From the NCBI GenBank assembly GCA_015680685.1, contig MNCI01012739.1, positions 326,998 to 390,997 on the forward strand: 64,000 nt of DNA, given 5' to 3'. The translations under genes and the position numbers were made by a program. Source of the stretch: Gnetum montanum. Lineage: Eukaryota; Streptophyta; Gnetopsida; Gnetales; Gnetaceae. Every line of letters starts with the position of its first letter. Positions within the stretch are counted from its first letter, which is position 1. Shown here piece by piece: positions 1-11,809 of this stretch. Under the pieces are notes generated by a model, which did no database searches, was not told the DNA's origin, and saw nothing but the letters and a program-made list of their open reading frames with translations.

Positions 1-1614
1 AGTAAAGTTACTTGGCAATCCTAGTAATAGTTGCATCAGCCTAAAACATGTACAAAAAACTAAGAATAGATGCTTATCATCAAAAGGATAGGATAAATTT
101 ATATTTTCATTGATCTTAGACTTAGAATTTATAATCATTTTTACCATGTTGGCACTTAGCATATTTTGAGTTGAACAACATCAGTACATCATAAACCTCA
201 CTATGATTAAACCATATAATTTGTACCTTGCTAACTCTAGGTGGGAAGATAACAATCATAAACTTAACATTAACTACTAGTATACTTATACTATCCATCT
301 ACAAATTATGATATGATTCCATGTGAACACTTGTAACTTGTATGGTTAAATGTTGGAACACCCAATTGCTCATGAATCTCTATTAGTTATTTATAGGATA
401 TTTCATAGAGAATTAATAGGAGTGTTACATGGTTGGTTTTTATTAGTTATTTATAGGATATTTTATAGATAATTAATAGGGATGTTATAGTATGGCTTTG
501 ATGCCACATAATATTTTAGATCATCAACCAAATCATAGTTAATCAAAGCTTCTTTGAGATTGTGTTGTGCAAACATAGCTAGTTTCTTTGAGAATTGTCC
601 ATGATCATGTCATCACCTCTCCTACTTATCTTGAAGATAATCCAAGAGACTTAGTGGTAGAAAAGAATTTAGTGAATGTTGAAATATAATGTGGATCCTT
701 CTTCACTTTGTCACATTCTTGTTGGTAGTGACCTTGGTGGGGTTTCATGTTATCTATCATCTTGCTTGCAATAGTAACCTACACACAATTTGAATGAAAT
801 CATACATTCTAATTGAAAAAAAATGTTAAAATTAAGAATGTACAAGTATTCAATATAAGTCACCAATGTCTTTCATAGTAATAACACCAATGATAGAGGC
901 CTCACCAGGAATGGTCAATGGGACTATATCATATGAACCATAGTATGATATGATTGTTAACTTCCAAAGATGGTGTTAATATGAATTACAAAGAACACTT
1001 GTATATATTATTGCATTCAATAAATGTAAAAGAGATATAATACATATGCTACATGAGATAATAGTGTTGTCATGATTAGAGAATAGAGAAAATTTATGAT
1101 TTTATATTTTATAGATATAAGAATAAAATAATAAATAACACACATGCATCAAAATTCCTTTCAGGACAAGTGGCAATGCTCACACATGCACACACTCATG
1201 GATTGTAATCCCTTAAGGGAAAGGTGTAAAATGTCACATAGAAAGCATAAAATGACTCCTAGTCATAGCCTTGATGACCCAACACCATGCCATATAATTA
1301 TGACCTCCTCAAATAAGGATGAATCATTGTAGCTTAATGTAATGGAAATGAATATATAAATGAATAAATAACTTAATTAATGAATGCATATGATAAGCTT
1401 GAGGTTCATATTTTTGGTATTTTTATAGTTTAAGGCATTCAAGTCATTAAACATAGGGAAAATCATGAGCTTTGTTCATAATGTCAAATGTGAGAGTTTG
1501 CATTAACCAAACTATTCTAGGCCATAGAAGCAAGGTCACACGCTAATAAAGTCTAGTCATATTTGTGAAAGTGAAAACTAAAAAAACATAAAATAGGAAG
1601 GAAATTATACTTGA
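1..1614. other. Unresolved AT-rich DNA, left flank of element A
   Basis: No gene is recognised. The DNA is AT-rich with only short open frames, for instance a 62-codon frame at 1144-1332 with no family signature. It includes a 60-bp tandem duplication listed separately. The last bases before element A, CTTGA at 1610-1614, nearly match CTTGC at 7414-7418 on the other side of A, as expected for an old 5-bp target duplication. The stretch could be decayed transposon DNA, but no LTR or protein motif was found. Confidence 0.6.
375..494. repeat. Tandem duplication, two 60-bp copies
   Basis: The word TATTAGTTATTTATAGGATA starts at 381 and again at 441. The following bases (a run ending in AATTAATAGG, then a GTGTTAC or ATGTTATAG tail) also line up, so the period is exactly 60 bp with a few substitutions. 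It is a local direct repeat with no sign of coding. Confidence 0.85.
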
Positions 1615-2317
1615 TGATGAGTAGCGAGGTACCCCTACACTCAACCATACAAATACGAGCATTCACGCACGATCCGGTCAAGCTCCGTGGACAGGCTAGT
1701 TGTGATATCTAAATAGTTACACGTTGATCGTAGTTTGCTGTCTTCCCACCTGGACTAGTATTTGCTTTATCACATATGGTTTAGTCCAGAGTGAGGCGTA
1801 TGATGTGATCCTAAACTAGTGCTACTCCTAGAGACAATGGAACATAATCTTAATTAAACTAATGAGCAATAGGAAATGAAGTCTAAGCTAGCCTAAGTGC
1901 GATGAGCATCCGTTCCTTAATCATCCATACACATCTTGGACCTCGTGCATGACTACTACTAGGATTACCAAGTGTAGATCCTAGGTACGCTGCTGGGTTA
2001 CCAAGTAGTCACACTTANAAGTACGTCACACTCAAATAAAGGTGCCATACAATTACAAGCATCACGCTACGGGCATGCACTTGGGAAAATAGTCTAACTC
2101 CTATGGAAACAAAATGCAAGAGCTTTGCTACGACTACTAGAAAGATACCTAGGTGTGGTGGAGGGCTACTTATTTATAGGCTAAAACAAGCTCTGTGTAA
2201 ATGGGGCCATGTCGACGCATGGAGGGATGCATCGACGAGGCCACGTTGACGCGGCCACATATACGGGGCCTTGTATATGCAGCCTAGTTAATGCATCGAC
2301 TGCTTAGCGCTTCATCA
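1615..2317 (-). repeat. 3' LTR of element A
   Basis: On the minus strand the LTR begins TGATGAAGCGCTAAGCAG and ends in CGCTACTCATCA. A TATAAATA promoter word lies on the minus strand at 2171-2178. The CG-rich terminal part (about 2205-2300) repeats variants of GGCCACGTATACGGGG and CATCGACG. Against the other LTR, about 190 bp is missing exactly at the N at 2018, so the short length is probably an assembly effect. Confidence 0.88.
2018..2018. other. Single N, probable assembly collapse
   Basis: At this N the LTR jumps from CACTTA to AAGTACGTCAC. The partner LTR has about 190 bp between these points (roughly 6735-6921), so sequence is probably missing in the assembly. Confidence 0.75.
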
Positions 2318-2333
2318 TACCCCCACGACTGAA
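2318..2333 (-). other. Polypurine tract of element A
   Basis: Directly outside the LTR, the minus strand reads TTCAGTCGTGGGGGTA and then the LTR start TGATGA. Element B has the same arrangement (TTCAATCATGGGGGTA), which supports this as the plus-strand priming site and fixes the LTR boundary. Confidence 0.8.
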
Positions 2334-4200
2334 TAACAACTCATCCTCAAGTCAAAGAAAGTGAGGAACAAGCTCAATTGAATACACAGTGGATAGGTAT
2401 GGGATTATTGACTAACTTGAAATTTATTCATGCTGTAGTGGAGAATTAAACAAAATTTGGACATAGACACAAAAGACAAAACTTGTGGAAATCATGGGGT
2501 TCCCGATAGTGGTGGCTCCTCCATGGGTGCCTTTCCTTTGTCCTATGCATCAGGCTTCTGAGATTGATACCATTGAAGAAGCACTTGATGTTTCTCCTCT
2601 TCTATCTGAGGATTATGAGCCGTCCATGTTGATGTTCCGATGTTTAATGAAGTCGACATTTCCCATGGGCACGACAGCTACAAGAATACTTGATTGACCT
2701 TGACATGCCATACTGTAGATAGTCTTCGTTCCTCTTCATAGGCTTGGGCCCCAACCTCTCCACATTTTGCTTGGCCAGCTTGTGTAGTGATAGGAGGTCC
2801 CTAATGGATGTTGAATGATTGTGCCTCCTGCTCTATACATTCTACATGAGGTCCTTGGCTTGTGCCTTCCCCTGGGTGTTTAATTGCACCTTGAGAACGT
2901 CCTCCTTGTTGTTCTCTTTTTAGGGCCATCTATAATCACACAAAGATTAATTGTTAGTAAGGTTATTGAAAAAAGTTCAATGATATCATACCTTAATTAT
3001 TGCCTTTAATAAATGTTGAATTCTTTACTTAGTGTGATTTTAGAGTTAGAAATTTTTCAAGGAAGTTGCACTAAAAGTTTAATGTCGAACTTGGTTTTGA
3101 GGAACGTTTGATAAAATGAGGACAAAGAAAAGAATAGATTTGGCAATGAAGTACTTGGAGGGTATAAAATGATGTAGTGGTGTGCAACAAGTATAAATTA
3201 CAAAATTCATGCAAGTGGGTCCTCCCCAAAGTAGGTTCCAACCTATAACGCCCTTGCATAACCACACCTTAAAATGTCCGTAGGCACTAGAAGGGTTAAA
3301 TGTAATCTATGCCGATGCAAAAGAACACACACATGTTAATACCACCATGATGAGATATGAATTCAATTCTATACAAGACACAAGTCACAATTATAGGAAC
3401 AGCGAGATGAGACGAATCGGAGAAGGGATTGCAGAGATTGGGACGTGAGGTAATTGGCTCAGGGCACAATGAATTCTTGAGTGTAGGGCATGATTAATGT
3501 GTCATTAGCCCATCGCTCAAAAATCAAGACCAAGTCCATTCCATCGATCAGTGACATCACATTGTTTCATCCAATGATGGACAACTGTAAGAGCACCATG
3601 ACAACAAGGCATATGATCACTTGGCATTTTGTGCAAGGGAGGAGTGACTTGGAATTTATTTGCAGCATACTTTTTGTTTGGCTACTTTGGCACACTCTCT
3701 TCTCCCTCTTTTCTCCCTCTCTTTTTTTTATTAGGTGCCTTTAATGCTCTTACTCCCATTTTTTGTTAGATCTTCAAGGATCTTAGTACAACCAAGCTAC
3801 ATGATAGCACCTACAGATGTTACCAAAAAGAATCCACAACCTCCCTTGATGTCACACCCTGGCCATTCCATCTTAGTCCATCATTTTTCACTCTAGGCAT
3901 AATAACTTTAATTTTTAATGATGTCAAGAATATCATCTTACCTAGAGTAGAACCTCTTATTAATAGAATGGTTGGATGGATTTGGTGGGTTCACTATCCA
4001 AATAATTAATCACTTGAGACTTGATAGCATAAAAAAACATCTTAACCAATGAGTCGCATGAGTGGTTTATTCGTAGATGAGATTACTCATAAAAAGATAA
4101 AAAGACAAAAAGATAAAACAATAATTTAAAAGGTGAAAAACTAGAAAACAAAAAGTTGAAAAATTAAAGAAACAGAAAAATATTTATTAATTCTGTGTTG
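2334..4200 (-). other. Conserved noncoding 3' module of element A
   Basis: This stretch lies where pol and any 3' ORF would be in a complete element. It has no long frame and no pol motif. It is not random filler: the 19-base match GTGGGTCCTCCCCAAAGTA, followed by further matching sequence near 3210-3290, recurs at 25970-26040 in element B. A GATTAATGTG word near 3490 recurs near 26230. The shared sequence suggests a module carried by both gag-only elements, perhaps for packaging or RNA function, or the remains of an Athila 3' region. Confidence 0.6.
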
Positions 4201-6192
4201 TTAGAATGGAGGATACCCCCCATAGCAAAATGGTTGAGCATGGCTAGAATTAATAAATGGAAGGTTAGGATCCTTGCATGTTGGAAATATTGGGACCCGG
4301 TCATACTTACCCCATTGGGGTTCACACAGTTGATTAGAGTTGACATAGTTGGGCAAGTTATAAGATGTGGGTAATTTATAAGGAGTTGACCCACTATGGT
4401 ACTTGTGATCATAAGATGGTATGCAAGGATCAACATGTCTTCCCATGTAATATTCATTGGGCCTCATGGTTGTTGGAGTATTGAGGGGTGGCCTTGATAA
4501 GGTAACATGAGGTGTTGGGTTTGAAGAGGAAGATGCACCACAGGATTTGTGCTGAGTTGGCAGATGTAGTGGTTTCTAAACTGTGGTGTCCCTTTCGATG
4601 GTCACGTCTAAAGAAGGGATGCCTTCGATGTTGTGAAGGACCTCCACTACTATTGACAGTATCAGCACAAGTAACGTTTGTGGGTTGATGCTATGGTGCA
4701 AAATCTTCTGGGATAGCTGGCGATGAGGTAGAAGGGGGTGAAGTATTAGAATATTGAGGTTGAGGAGAAGTGTAAGGCACATGAGGTGGTGATCTTATTG
4801 GAGAGGACATGGGTGGATAGTACTTGGGAGAATGATAACGATGAGGTGAGGTAGAGGATGCTAATCTTGTTGGAGAAAAAGGGTGTTGAACATAATAAGC
4901 ATTTGGCATTGGGACATATGAAGGGTATGGTCTAGTTGGTGGTGGCCTTCCCCACGACTGAGGTTTTTGCCACTGTGGTTGAACATGATATTTCTGTATG
5001 AAATCTAGATGTAACATTCATCCCCAATGCTCATGTAAATGTGACAAAACTAGACATTGACCTTTGGGGTGATTGTACAGACAAACGTTACATATGTGAA
5101 ATTGGCAGTTGAGTTCTTATTCTTATTATCTTCTACCCTTTGTTTCGATTGTTGCATGGTGTCCTATCCTGTTTCTCGATTTGGCGTAGTTCTTTCTCTA
5201 ATAATGTTGGCATATTCTCCACGTCTTTCATGTACCCAGTCCATCATCTTATTAATATTTGCCTCAATTTCATCTAGTGATTGTAGGATTGGAAAAGATG
5301 ATTCCACCTCCTTGAAGTGAGTGGATTTCTCCTCTTCATAATAATGGACCCTTGTTAAGTTGAGATTTTGGTCCTGTTGAGAACTTTCAACATTCTCCCA
5401 TTTGGCTATTTCTCCTTCTTCTTTTGCTATTCGCTTAATAAGCTCTTGGAATTGATGGGTTCATAGCTCATATAGTTGACCTCGAGTGTACATCCCTAGG
5501 GTCTCCCTTGTGTCATTACGGAGCCCATCTATGATATGGTACATTAACCTTTCCTTGGAAAACCCATGGCCTGCATAGTTGTTTAACAGTGCATAATATC
5601 TTTCTAAGGCCATGTCCAAGGGTTCATGTTATGCTTGTTTCCATTCTTGGATTTGTCTCCTCAAGGCTGACACTCTCACATAGGTTTGACATCTTTTATT
5701 GAAAAGTTCTGCCATTGTCGGCCAATGTCGAATTGATTTTGGTTTTAATGACCTATACCATACTTTTGCTTGGCCAATGAGTGTCAGAGGAAAGAGCTTA
5801 AGTTTTTGCCACCCATTATCAATATTGTTCCATGTACAAGCATCGTAGAAGGCTTGTAAATGTTGTTGCAGATCCGAATCATAGCCTCCTGAAAACTTGG
5901 GAAAGTTATTTAAATCAAGCACGGGTAGACAACTTTCCTTACGATGCTTGCAGGCTATTCGAACAACCTCTTGTATTTTCGTTAAGCTTGTAGTGGCTAG
6001 TAGGGGTTCATCGTCACTAGGTATGTTATGAAATTGTGAGTTGGGATGATGCTGTTTGCATTGATGCTCATAGGAGACCCCTACATCAAATTGGGTACTC
6101 CAAACTTCATCTTCATTATCATATAATTTGTTGGTTCTCCAATGAGTTGCCCTACTAGTTGTTGCATTGTCATAGTCTTGTGAGAGAGACAT
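4201..6192 (-). pseudogene. gag: Gag of element A, decayed
   Basis: Gag is the structural protein that packages the element RNA into cytoplasmic particles. The frame starts at an ATG (6192) about 120 bp after the primer site and stays open for 187 codons. A retrotransposon-gag capsid segment is visible around residues 90-187, with PKFSGGYDSDLQQHLQ, then GQAKVWYRSL and a W/L-rich stretch. After a stop, the same type of protein continues in pieces: a DGLRNDTRETLGMY-like segment near 5500-5560, a zinc knuckle CNVCLYNHPKGQC at 5054-5092, then a proline/tyrosine/serine-rich tail (about 4691-5017 and 4201-4467). The knuckle has three residues, not the usual four, between the second Cys and His. Frame shifts and stops make it a pseudogene. 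Elements B and C carry the same layout. Confidence 0.82.
5054..5092 (-). other. Variant zinc knuckle in Gag of element A
   Basis: Thirteen codons read CNVCLYNHPKGQC, a C-X2-C-X3-H-X4-C pattern. The usual retroelement knuckle is C-X2-C-X4-H-X4-C. The same shape with HPKG occurs in elements B (28655-28693) and C (53567-53605), so it is a family trait rather than a chance deletion. Confidence 0.75.
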
Positions 6193-6310
6193 TGTTGTGA
6201 ATCATGTGTGACTTAATTAAATTTAATTTAATTTCTTTTCTAAAGGATATATCATTAATACTTGTTACAATGATCTTGTATGATATAACTAATCTAGATA
6301 GCTAGCATCG

Positions 6311-6328
6311 TCCTCGACAATGGTGCCA
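6311..6328 (-). other. Primer binding site of element A (tRNA-Asp type)
   Basis: One base inside the 5' LTR the minus strand reads TGGCACCATTGTCGAGGA. This matches the complement of the plant tRNA-Asp(GTC) 3' end, TGGCGCCGTTGCCGGGGA, except at four positions, all G-to-A or C-to-T. tRNA-Asp priming is typical of Athila-type Ty3/gypsy elements. Confidence 0.8.
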
Positions 6329-6329
6329 A

Positions 6330-7413
6330 TGATGAGCGGCGAGGTATCCCTACACTCAACCATACAAATATGAGCGTTCACGCATGATCCAGTCGAGCTC
6401 CATGGATAGGCTAGTTGTGGTATCTGGATAGTTACATGTTGATCGCAGTTCACTGTCTTCCCACCTGGACTAGTATTTGCTTTGTCACGTATGGTTTAGT
6501 CCAGAGTGAGGCGTATGATGTGATCCTAAACTAGTGCTATTCCTAGAGACAATGGAACATAATCTTGATTAAACTAATGAGCAATAGGAAATGAAGTCTA
6601 AGCTAGCCTAAGTGCGCTGAGCATCCATTCCTTAATCATCCGTACACATCTTGGACCTCATGCATGACTACTACTGGGATTACCAAGCGTAGATCCTAGG
6701 TACGTTGCTAGGTTACCAAGTAGTCACACTTAAATGCTCGTGAATAGGTTGTACTCATTTCGCATTTAACAATAGGAATAGTAAATGATGATAAATAAAT
6801 ATTAACTAAGAAAATAATAAATAACAATAATAATTAACAATAACAATTTAACAATTAAAACTAAGTGAATGCTGCAATGATGAAGTAATCTCAATCTTTA
6901 TTTCTGGTCATGTGCGTGTCCAAGTACGTCACACTCAAATAAAGATGCTGTACAATTACAAGCATCACGCTGCGAGCATGCACTTGGGAAAATATTCTAA
7001 CTCCTACGGAAAAAAAATGCAAGAGCTTCACTAAGACTACTAGAAAGATACCTAGGTGTGGTGGAGGGCTACTTATTTATAGGCTAAAACAAGCTCTACG
7101 TAAACAAGGCCACATCGACACATGGAGGGATGCGTCGACGGGGCNTAATTACAAGCATCACGCTGCGAGCATGCACTTGGGAAAATAGTCTAACTCCTAC
7201 GGAAAAAAAATGCAAGAGCTTCACTAAGACTACTAGAAAGATACCTAGGTGTGGTGGAGGGCTACTTATTTATAGGCTAAAATAAGCTCTGCGTAAACAA
7301 GGCCACATCGACACATGGAGGGATGCGTCGACGGGGCCGCATTGATGAGGCCACGTATACGGGGCCCCGTATACATGGCCTAGTTAATGCATTGACTGCT
7401 TAGTGCTTCATCA
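6330..7413 (-). repeat. 5' LTR of element A (contains an N-marked duplication)
   Basis: On the minus strand the LTR starts TGATGAAGCACTAAGCAG and ends GCCGCTCATCA next to the primer site. Minus-strand TATAAATA words lie at 7074-7081 and again at 7267-7274. The second exists because about 190 bp (roughly 6953-7144) is repeated after the N at 7145. Without that repeat the LTR would be about 0.89 kb, close to the 899-bp LTR of element C. Confidence 0.85.
7145..7145. other. Single N, probable assembly duplication
   Basis: The segment from TACAAGCATCACGCTGCGAG through the CG-rich end occurs both before (from about 6953) and after this N, nearly identically. Confidence 0.8.
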
Positions 7414-10400
7414 CTTGCCTAAGAGAGGAAAAGCTCTTTACATAAAATGGAATAGCAAAAGCCAAAAAGTCTTAAAATAAAGTCTAAGTTATTAAAGTTA
7501 TATGTGAAGAGCTCAACCTAGGTATTTATAGTCTCTATCATGAAATGATTTAATTTTGTTAATGTTTGGGCATTTATAAAGATCCATTAAAATATCTTGG
7601 TAATTACAAGTCATGATCTATGTGAATTTAGGTAATGAGGGCTAGGTAGGGCATGCATCACCCCCTCTCCCCCTCTAATTTAGCACTAATTGTCCATTCT
7701 AGGTGAAGGCTAGAACTAAGGAGGACATGTCCTAAGAATCATAGGACATTCAAAGAAGGTTAGAAACATCATAAGGAACTTAAGACATGCACACAACCTA
7801 GAAGGTAACATAGAAAGAAAGGATGGAAGTCCAAGGAAACACAAACCTCAACTAAACATACTAAAATCTAAATACATACTGTATGTGATACTTCCTGAGT
7901 CTAAGGCTTACAATTAAGTTAAAAAATTCTATTGGATGACTCAATATCTAACTCAAGAAAAATCATGAAGTTGAGTTTAACTAAGATATTACTTACCACT
8001 CACTCTTTCATTATGGTCTTGAGGAAGGATTATGAAAAAATGACTTTTAGTTGATTCAATGGAACTTTTTCTTGCACTAAGGTTTGTAATTGTGCTCATT
8101 TCATGAATTATACTTTAGGTTCTACAAGTCACTTAGGCATAAGTTTTTCAACTTTAAATTGGGCTTGTTCTTGACTATGATCACATTGTCTTATTGGACT
8201 CTTTTTTCTTCTTTGAGATAGATCTCTTGCTTCACATCCTTACTTGCACCATATACAATTACTTAAATCATAAGCATATGTCTTTGGTAATTATTTTTAG
8301 CTTTTAAATAGTTTTCAAATCCTTGGTTAATGTCACATATATGATAAATTAGGTGTTTAAACCATAACATTTTACTAGGATGATATTCCATACCTCTAAA
8401 GTAATTAATGTTGGCTAATAAAAGAAGCCACCCAAGAATTGAGAGGTTAAGAATAGTAAAATAGTTTTCTTTTTTAAAATTATAAGATCAAATGTGGCTA
8501 GACCACGAGTTCAAAGGGATCATGATCTGGTCATGATGCTTCTTTCTTCTTTGTCAGGACTTGAGCAAAAATTCATTATGATTTATGAAAAATGTTGATA
8601 ATAAAAAAACTCACTACAACTAGTAAATGCAAGTAGGATGTGGATTACAGTAAACATCATGTGTAATCCTAATGCTTGAATTTCATAATGGTAAGGGTGA
8701 TTATGGTTGATAGATAAGAGCATAGGAGGTAGTATTAAATGGTGTAAGTGCACCATGACTTGTGATAGGGGCAAAATTGTGTTTTTCCAAGGGTGACAAG
8801 ACTAACATAGACATAGTGTAAGTTGATAAGTGTTGTAACCATAGTGCATGACTACCATGGATTAGAGATGAGTTAGTAGAGTGTAGTAACCTATGAAATA
8901 AGGGGCCACAAGGAGACCACAAGTGTGATCTATGTTAAAGGAAGCTATAATTCAAGTGTGAATGGACTACAACTCATTGTTTATGCTATTAGAAATATTT
9001 GAAGTAGTAGTATAAGTAATATGGATACTATGCTAAGGTTTTGGTATGAATTAATATGGAAATGTATATTTTCATCTCAAAGTGAATTGCATACACTATG
9101 TGCAACCTAGAGGATGTAATGAGAGACTTATCAATAACACATTATGCCTTGTAATTGTGGAAGTAAGGTGGTTGATGCTTTCATATAATTGAGGATATTG
9201 TTGAAATTACTTTTTAGTAAAACTTATTTTATTTTCTTCCCTCTATCTCTACTCCTTATTTTTTTGAACTTTGACTTGGAAAAAAGTAGTAATCAAGTAG
9301 AGAACAGTAAAGGAGATTAATCTTAAAGCTTGATTTCTTTCTATAAACTTGAATATATGAGATTGAAATGAAAATGATACTAGATTGAAATGGATGGAAA
9401 CAATGATAACTTAAAACATTATTAAAAGAAATAAAATTGATAAGATAACAATTGAGATAGTGATATGAAGGAAAACGCTTCTTCTATTACTTGCTTCAAG
9501 CTTACATCAATGGAGTTTTACTTGGAATGATGCTTATGTGTTTACCTTAAGTTTGAGAAGAGCTCATACATGGAATAAATAGAAAGTGAGGAGATGTTTA
9601 AGAGCACATTCAACTATAACCATGGCTACAAATGACCCCATATAGTTGCAACTAAATTGAGGAGACATGTGATTCCAACTCACTAGCATATGCCATGTAT
9701 GTACTTTATATGGTTCCAACATATGAGCAATGATCACATGGTGCCTTAGATGGTCTTAAGGGTAAAATGAATGGTATCTAAAGTTGTAAGACCTACATTT
9801 AACTTTATTTTGTCAAAGGTTGATAGTAGAATAAGGTTCTGTTGAACCTTTTTTGCCATAAATTTTAGCTTCTTTAGAGTTTATTTGAACTACCATGTGT
9901 TTCTAAAAGGTTGTGATTTGCAATGCCATGAGTCATAGTTTCTAATCATGGATCATTGTTAAGTTTTGATATTATACCACAAGCCTATTATAGGTTATCA
10001 TTTAATAGAAATAGAGAGGAAATGAACTTAGTGTATACCATAAGCTAGCCATGAGTCATGATCAAGTTGCTGTGAATGTTCTAGCATCCATGATGCTTCT
10101 TTGTACATCAAATTTGTTCCATGAGTAGATCATGAGTTGTGGGATTATTAAAAAATAGATCATGAGTCATGGTAAGGTTGTGGTCTTTTGAAACTACCAC
10201 TCTGTTCACCACGAGTTGTGGTAAGTTGTCATCTTGTACAAAAGAGAGAAGAATGTCAAAATAAAAGTTTAAAGAAAGCTTGAGTAAATTTAAGACTCAA
10301 AAATTAGAAAAAAAGAGGTTAGAAACATGTTTAATACCCTTCAAGCATGGTGAGGCAAGCTTAAATTATAAGATAAACATGGATTAACCCTTTAATTTAA

Positions 10401-10555
10401 TTTATATGTGAAAATTGAATAAAATCACTATAAACATGCATGAACTCTTAAATCCACACTAAAATGACTTTAGATGCTTTTAAAAGCATGAGAAAAACAT
10501 GAGAAAAGGCTCTTACAAGCTAAAGAAGCTTTAAAAAAGCACATGAAAAGAGAGT
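7414..10555. other. Unresolved AT-rich DNA between elements A and E
   Basis: About 3.1 kb with no recognised gene or pol motif. Short frames such as 8583-8774 and 8701-8922 (minus) have no family signature. A TATTTATA word near 7530 (TATAAATA on the minus strand) and the repeated-word region near 9.9-10.2 kb resemble LTR regulatory DNA of other elements here, so part of this may be an old LTR. I could not find a partner LTR. Confidence 0.5.
9920..10230. repeat. Array of CATGAGTCATG-like words
   Basis: Variants of one self-complementary word recur: CCATGAGTCATAG near 9927, CCATGAGTCATGATC near 10049, CCATGAGTAGATCATGAG near 10120, ATCATGAGTCATGG near 10158, and CCACGAGTTGTGG near 10208. The spacing is irregular (about 40-120 bp) and no coding frame explains it. 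Its style resembles the word arrays in the identified LTRs. Confidence 0.5.
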
Positions 10556-10560
10556 TATTT
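10556..10560. other. Target site duplication of element E, left
   Basis: TATTT directly precedes the LTR and is repeated exactly at 17351-17355 directly after the other LTR. Five-base duplications are normal for Ty3/gypsy insertion, so both ends of E are fixed. Confidence 0.9.
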
Positions 10561-11125
10561 TGTAATAAAATTATCCTTGGGAACGTTTTTTTGGCACCCT
10601 TGGAGTTTCCCCAGCAGATTTTGAATCAGGATGAAAGTCAAGAGGAATACACCTCAGCAATCAACAATCTTGAAACACATGCCAACAAATAATGTGTTAG
10701 CATTAGCATGTCTCCTGAGAAGTGTTTCAAATTTAATAATCGCAAAATACTAATAAGCTAGATAGTGCTCCCTTGCTCCACTCATGTGGACACCATGGGG
10801 ACTACTAGTTGAACCCTCTAGATTCATCATTGTGTGCTGGTAGTTGGTGTCATGCTCCAAAGAGCACACACAACATCCCATAGCACATCCCATGACAGAC
10901 CTGGTAAAAACACCCCAACATAGAGTTGAACTACACAACCCTCCTTGGCAAGGTCCTAACGAGTGGAGTAATGAGGTAGGTCGTAGCCTCCTCTTACTAA
11001 TGCATGGAACTACCATGCTAGTATGGTTCTGAAGACCCAAGAAGTAGAGGACCCCTTGTGCCCCCATGGCCCCTGAATGGTGGGGGAGGTAGCAGGCCAC
11101 CACCAACCTTGCTACCTCTCTCACA
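10561..11125 (-). repeat. 3' LTR of element E
   Basis: On the minus strand it begins TGTGAGAGAGGTAGCAAGG and ends at TTATTACA. It aligns along its length with 16787-17350, with many scattered substitutions. A frame of 124 codons (10750-11124, minus) is open through most of the LTR. The other LTR is open for 156 codons, which follows from shared descent and is not itself evidence for a protein. Confidence 0.92.
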
Positions 11126-11139
11126 ATCCTCCCCTGCTT
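11126..11139 (-). other. Polypurine tract of element E
   Basis: The minus strand reads AAGCAGGGGAGGAT directly before the 3' LTR start TGTGAGAG. Position and composition are as expected for plus-strand priming in a Ty3/gypsy element. Confidence 0.85.
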
Positions 11140-11809
11140 AAAATGAGTGATTACCTTGATGCATGGCTCGGGTAACCCATGAGGTAGCTACATCAAAATC
11201 AAGGGAGGATTCCTTCAATTTCGAGGAAGTACGCCCATGCTATTTTGAGTCAAGTTTGAAGGGATCTTTGGTTTTGGAAGGTCCAACTACTAGGGCCTAA
11301 GGCCATAAATCATTTTTGTTGAACTCAACTATCTTCCTAAGATCTAGACTCATCATAGCATTTGACACCCAAGTCAAGAGCATCACCCCTCAAGACTTAG
11401 CCTATCCATCCTTCCATATCTAGCCTGAAATGCTAGGCTATAGGAGGACATCAAGTGGTCTATCATTGAAACATGATAGAACACATTAACCTAGGGATGT
11501 ATGAGTTCCAAGGCATCCCCTGACTCATTTGAATCTAAAGGTCTAGGGATCTCAAGTTCAACATAGCTCCTTTCTATTTGAAACTTGAGCCCCATTGCCT
11601 ATAGAGCACTTTGAAATGCTCCAAGCACCTTCCTCCCTTATCTAAGGTAGGCTCTCATAGGAATTTTCTCCCAAATCTGATATGGCACCACATGCCCTAC
11701 CTCTTCTGATTTTTTTCCATGGGAGGTTTCTCCATACATCATTGAAGTAGCCAAGGTGGGAGGTTGATTGCTTGCTCTTGATAGAAGTCTAGGATCAAGT
11801 TTTCTTGGG

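Larger units (their letters stand above)
1615..7413 (-). mobile_element. Element A: non-autonomous Athila-like LTR retrotransposon (LTR-gag-noncoding-LTR)
   Basis: Two related LTRs (1615-2317 and 6330-7413) in the same orientation enclose about 4.0 kb. Read on the minus strand the order is 5' LTR, tRNA-Asp-type primer site, gag, a roughly 1.9-kb noncoding stretch, polypurine tract and 3' LTR. No protease, RT, RNase H or integrase motif was found. The flanks CTTGA and CTTGC look like a target duplication with one change. The LTR ends, primer site, PPT and Gag zinc knuckle resemble those of elements B and C, so A appears to be a gag-only relative needing enzymes from a C-like element. The LTR length difference comes mainly from an N-marked gap at 2018 and an N-marked duplication at 7145. 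Confidence 0.87.

Noticed and set aside
1144-1332. 62-codon open frame, plus strand
   Set aside because: No family motif, no related copy, and the length is expected by chance in AT-rich DNA.
10750-11124. Open frame of 124 codons in the E LTR, with a 156-codon counterpart at 16879-17349
   Set aside because: Both frames lie in the two copies of one LTR, so their agreement reflects common descent. No protein family signature is visible, and part of the sequence is the promoter region.
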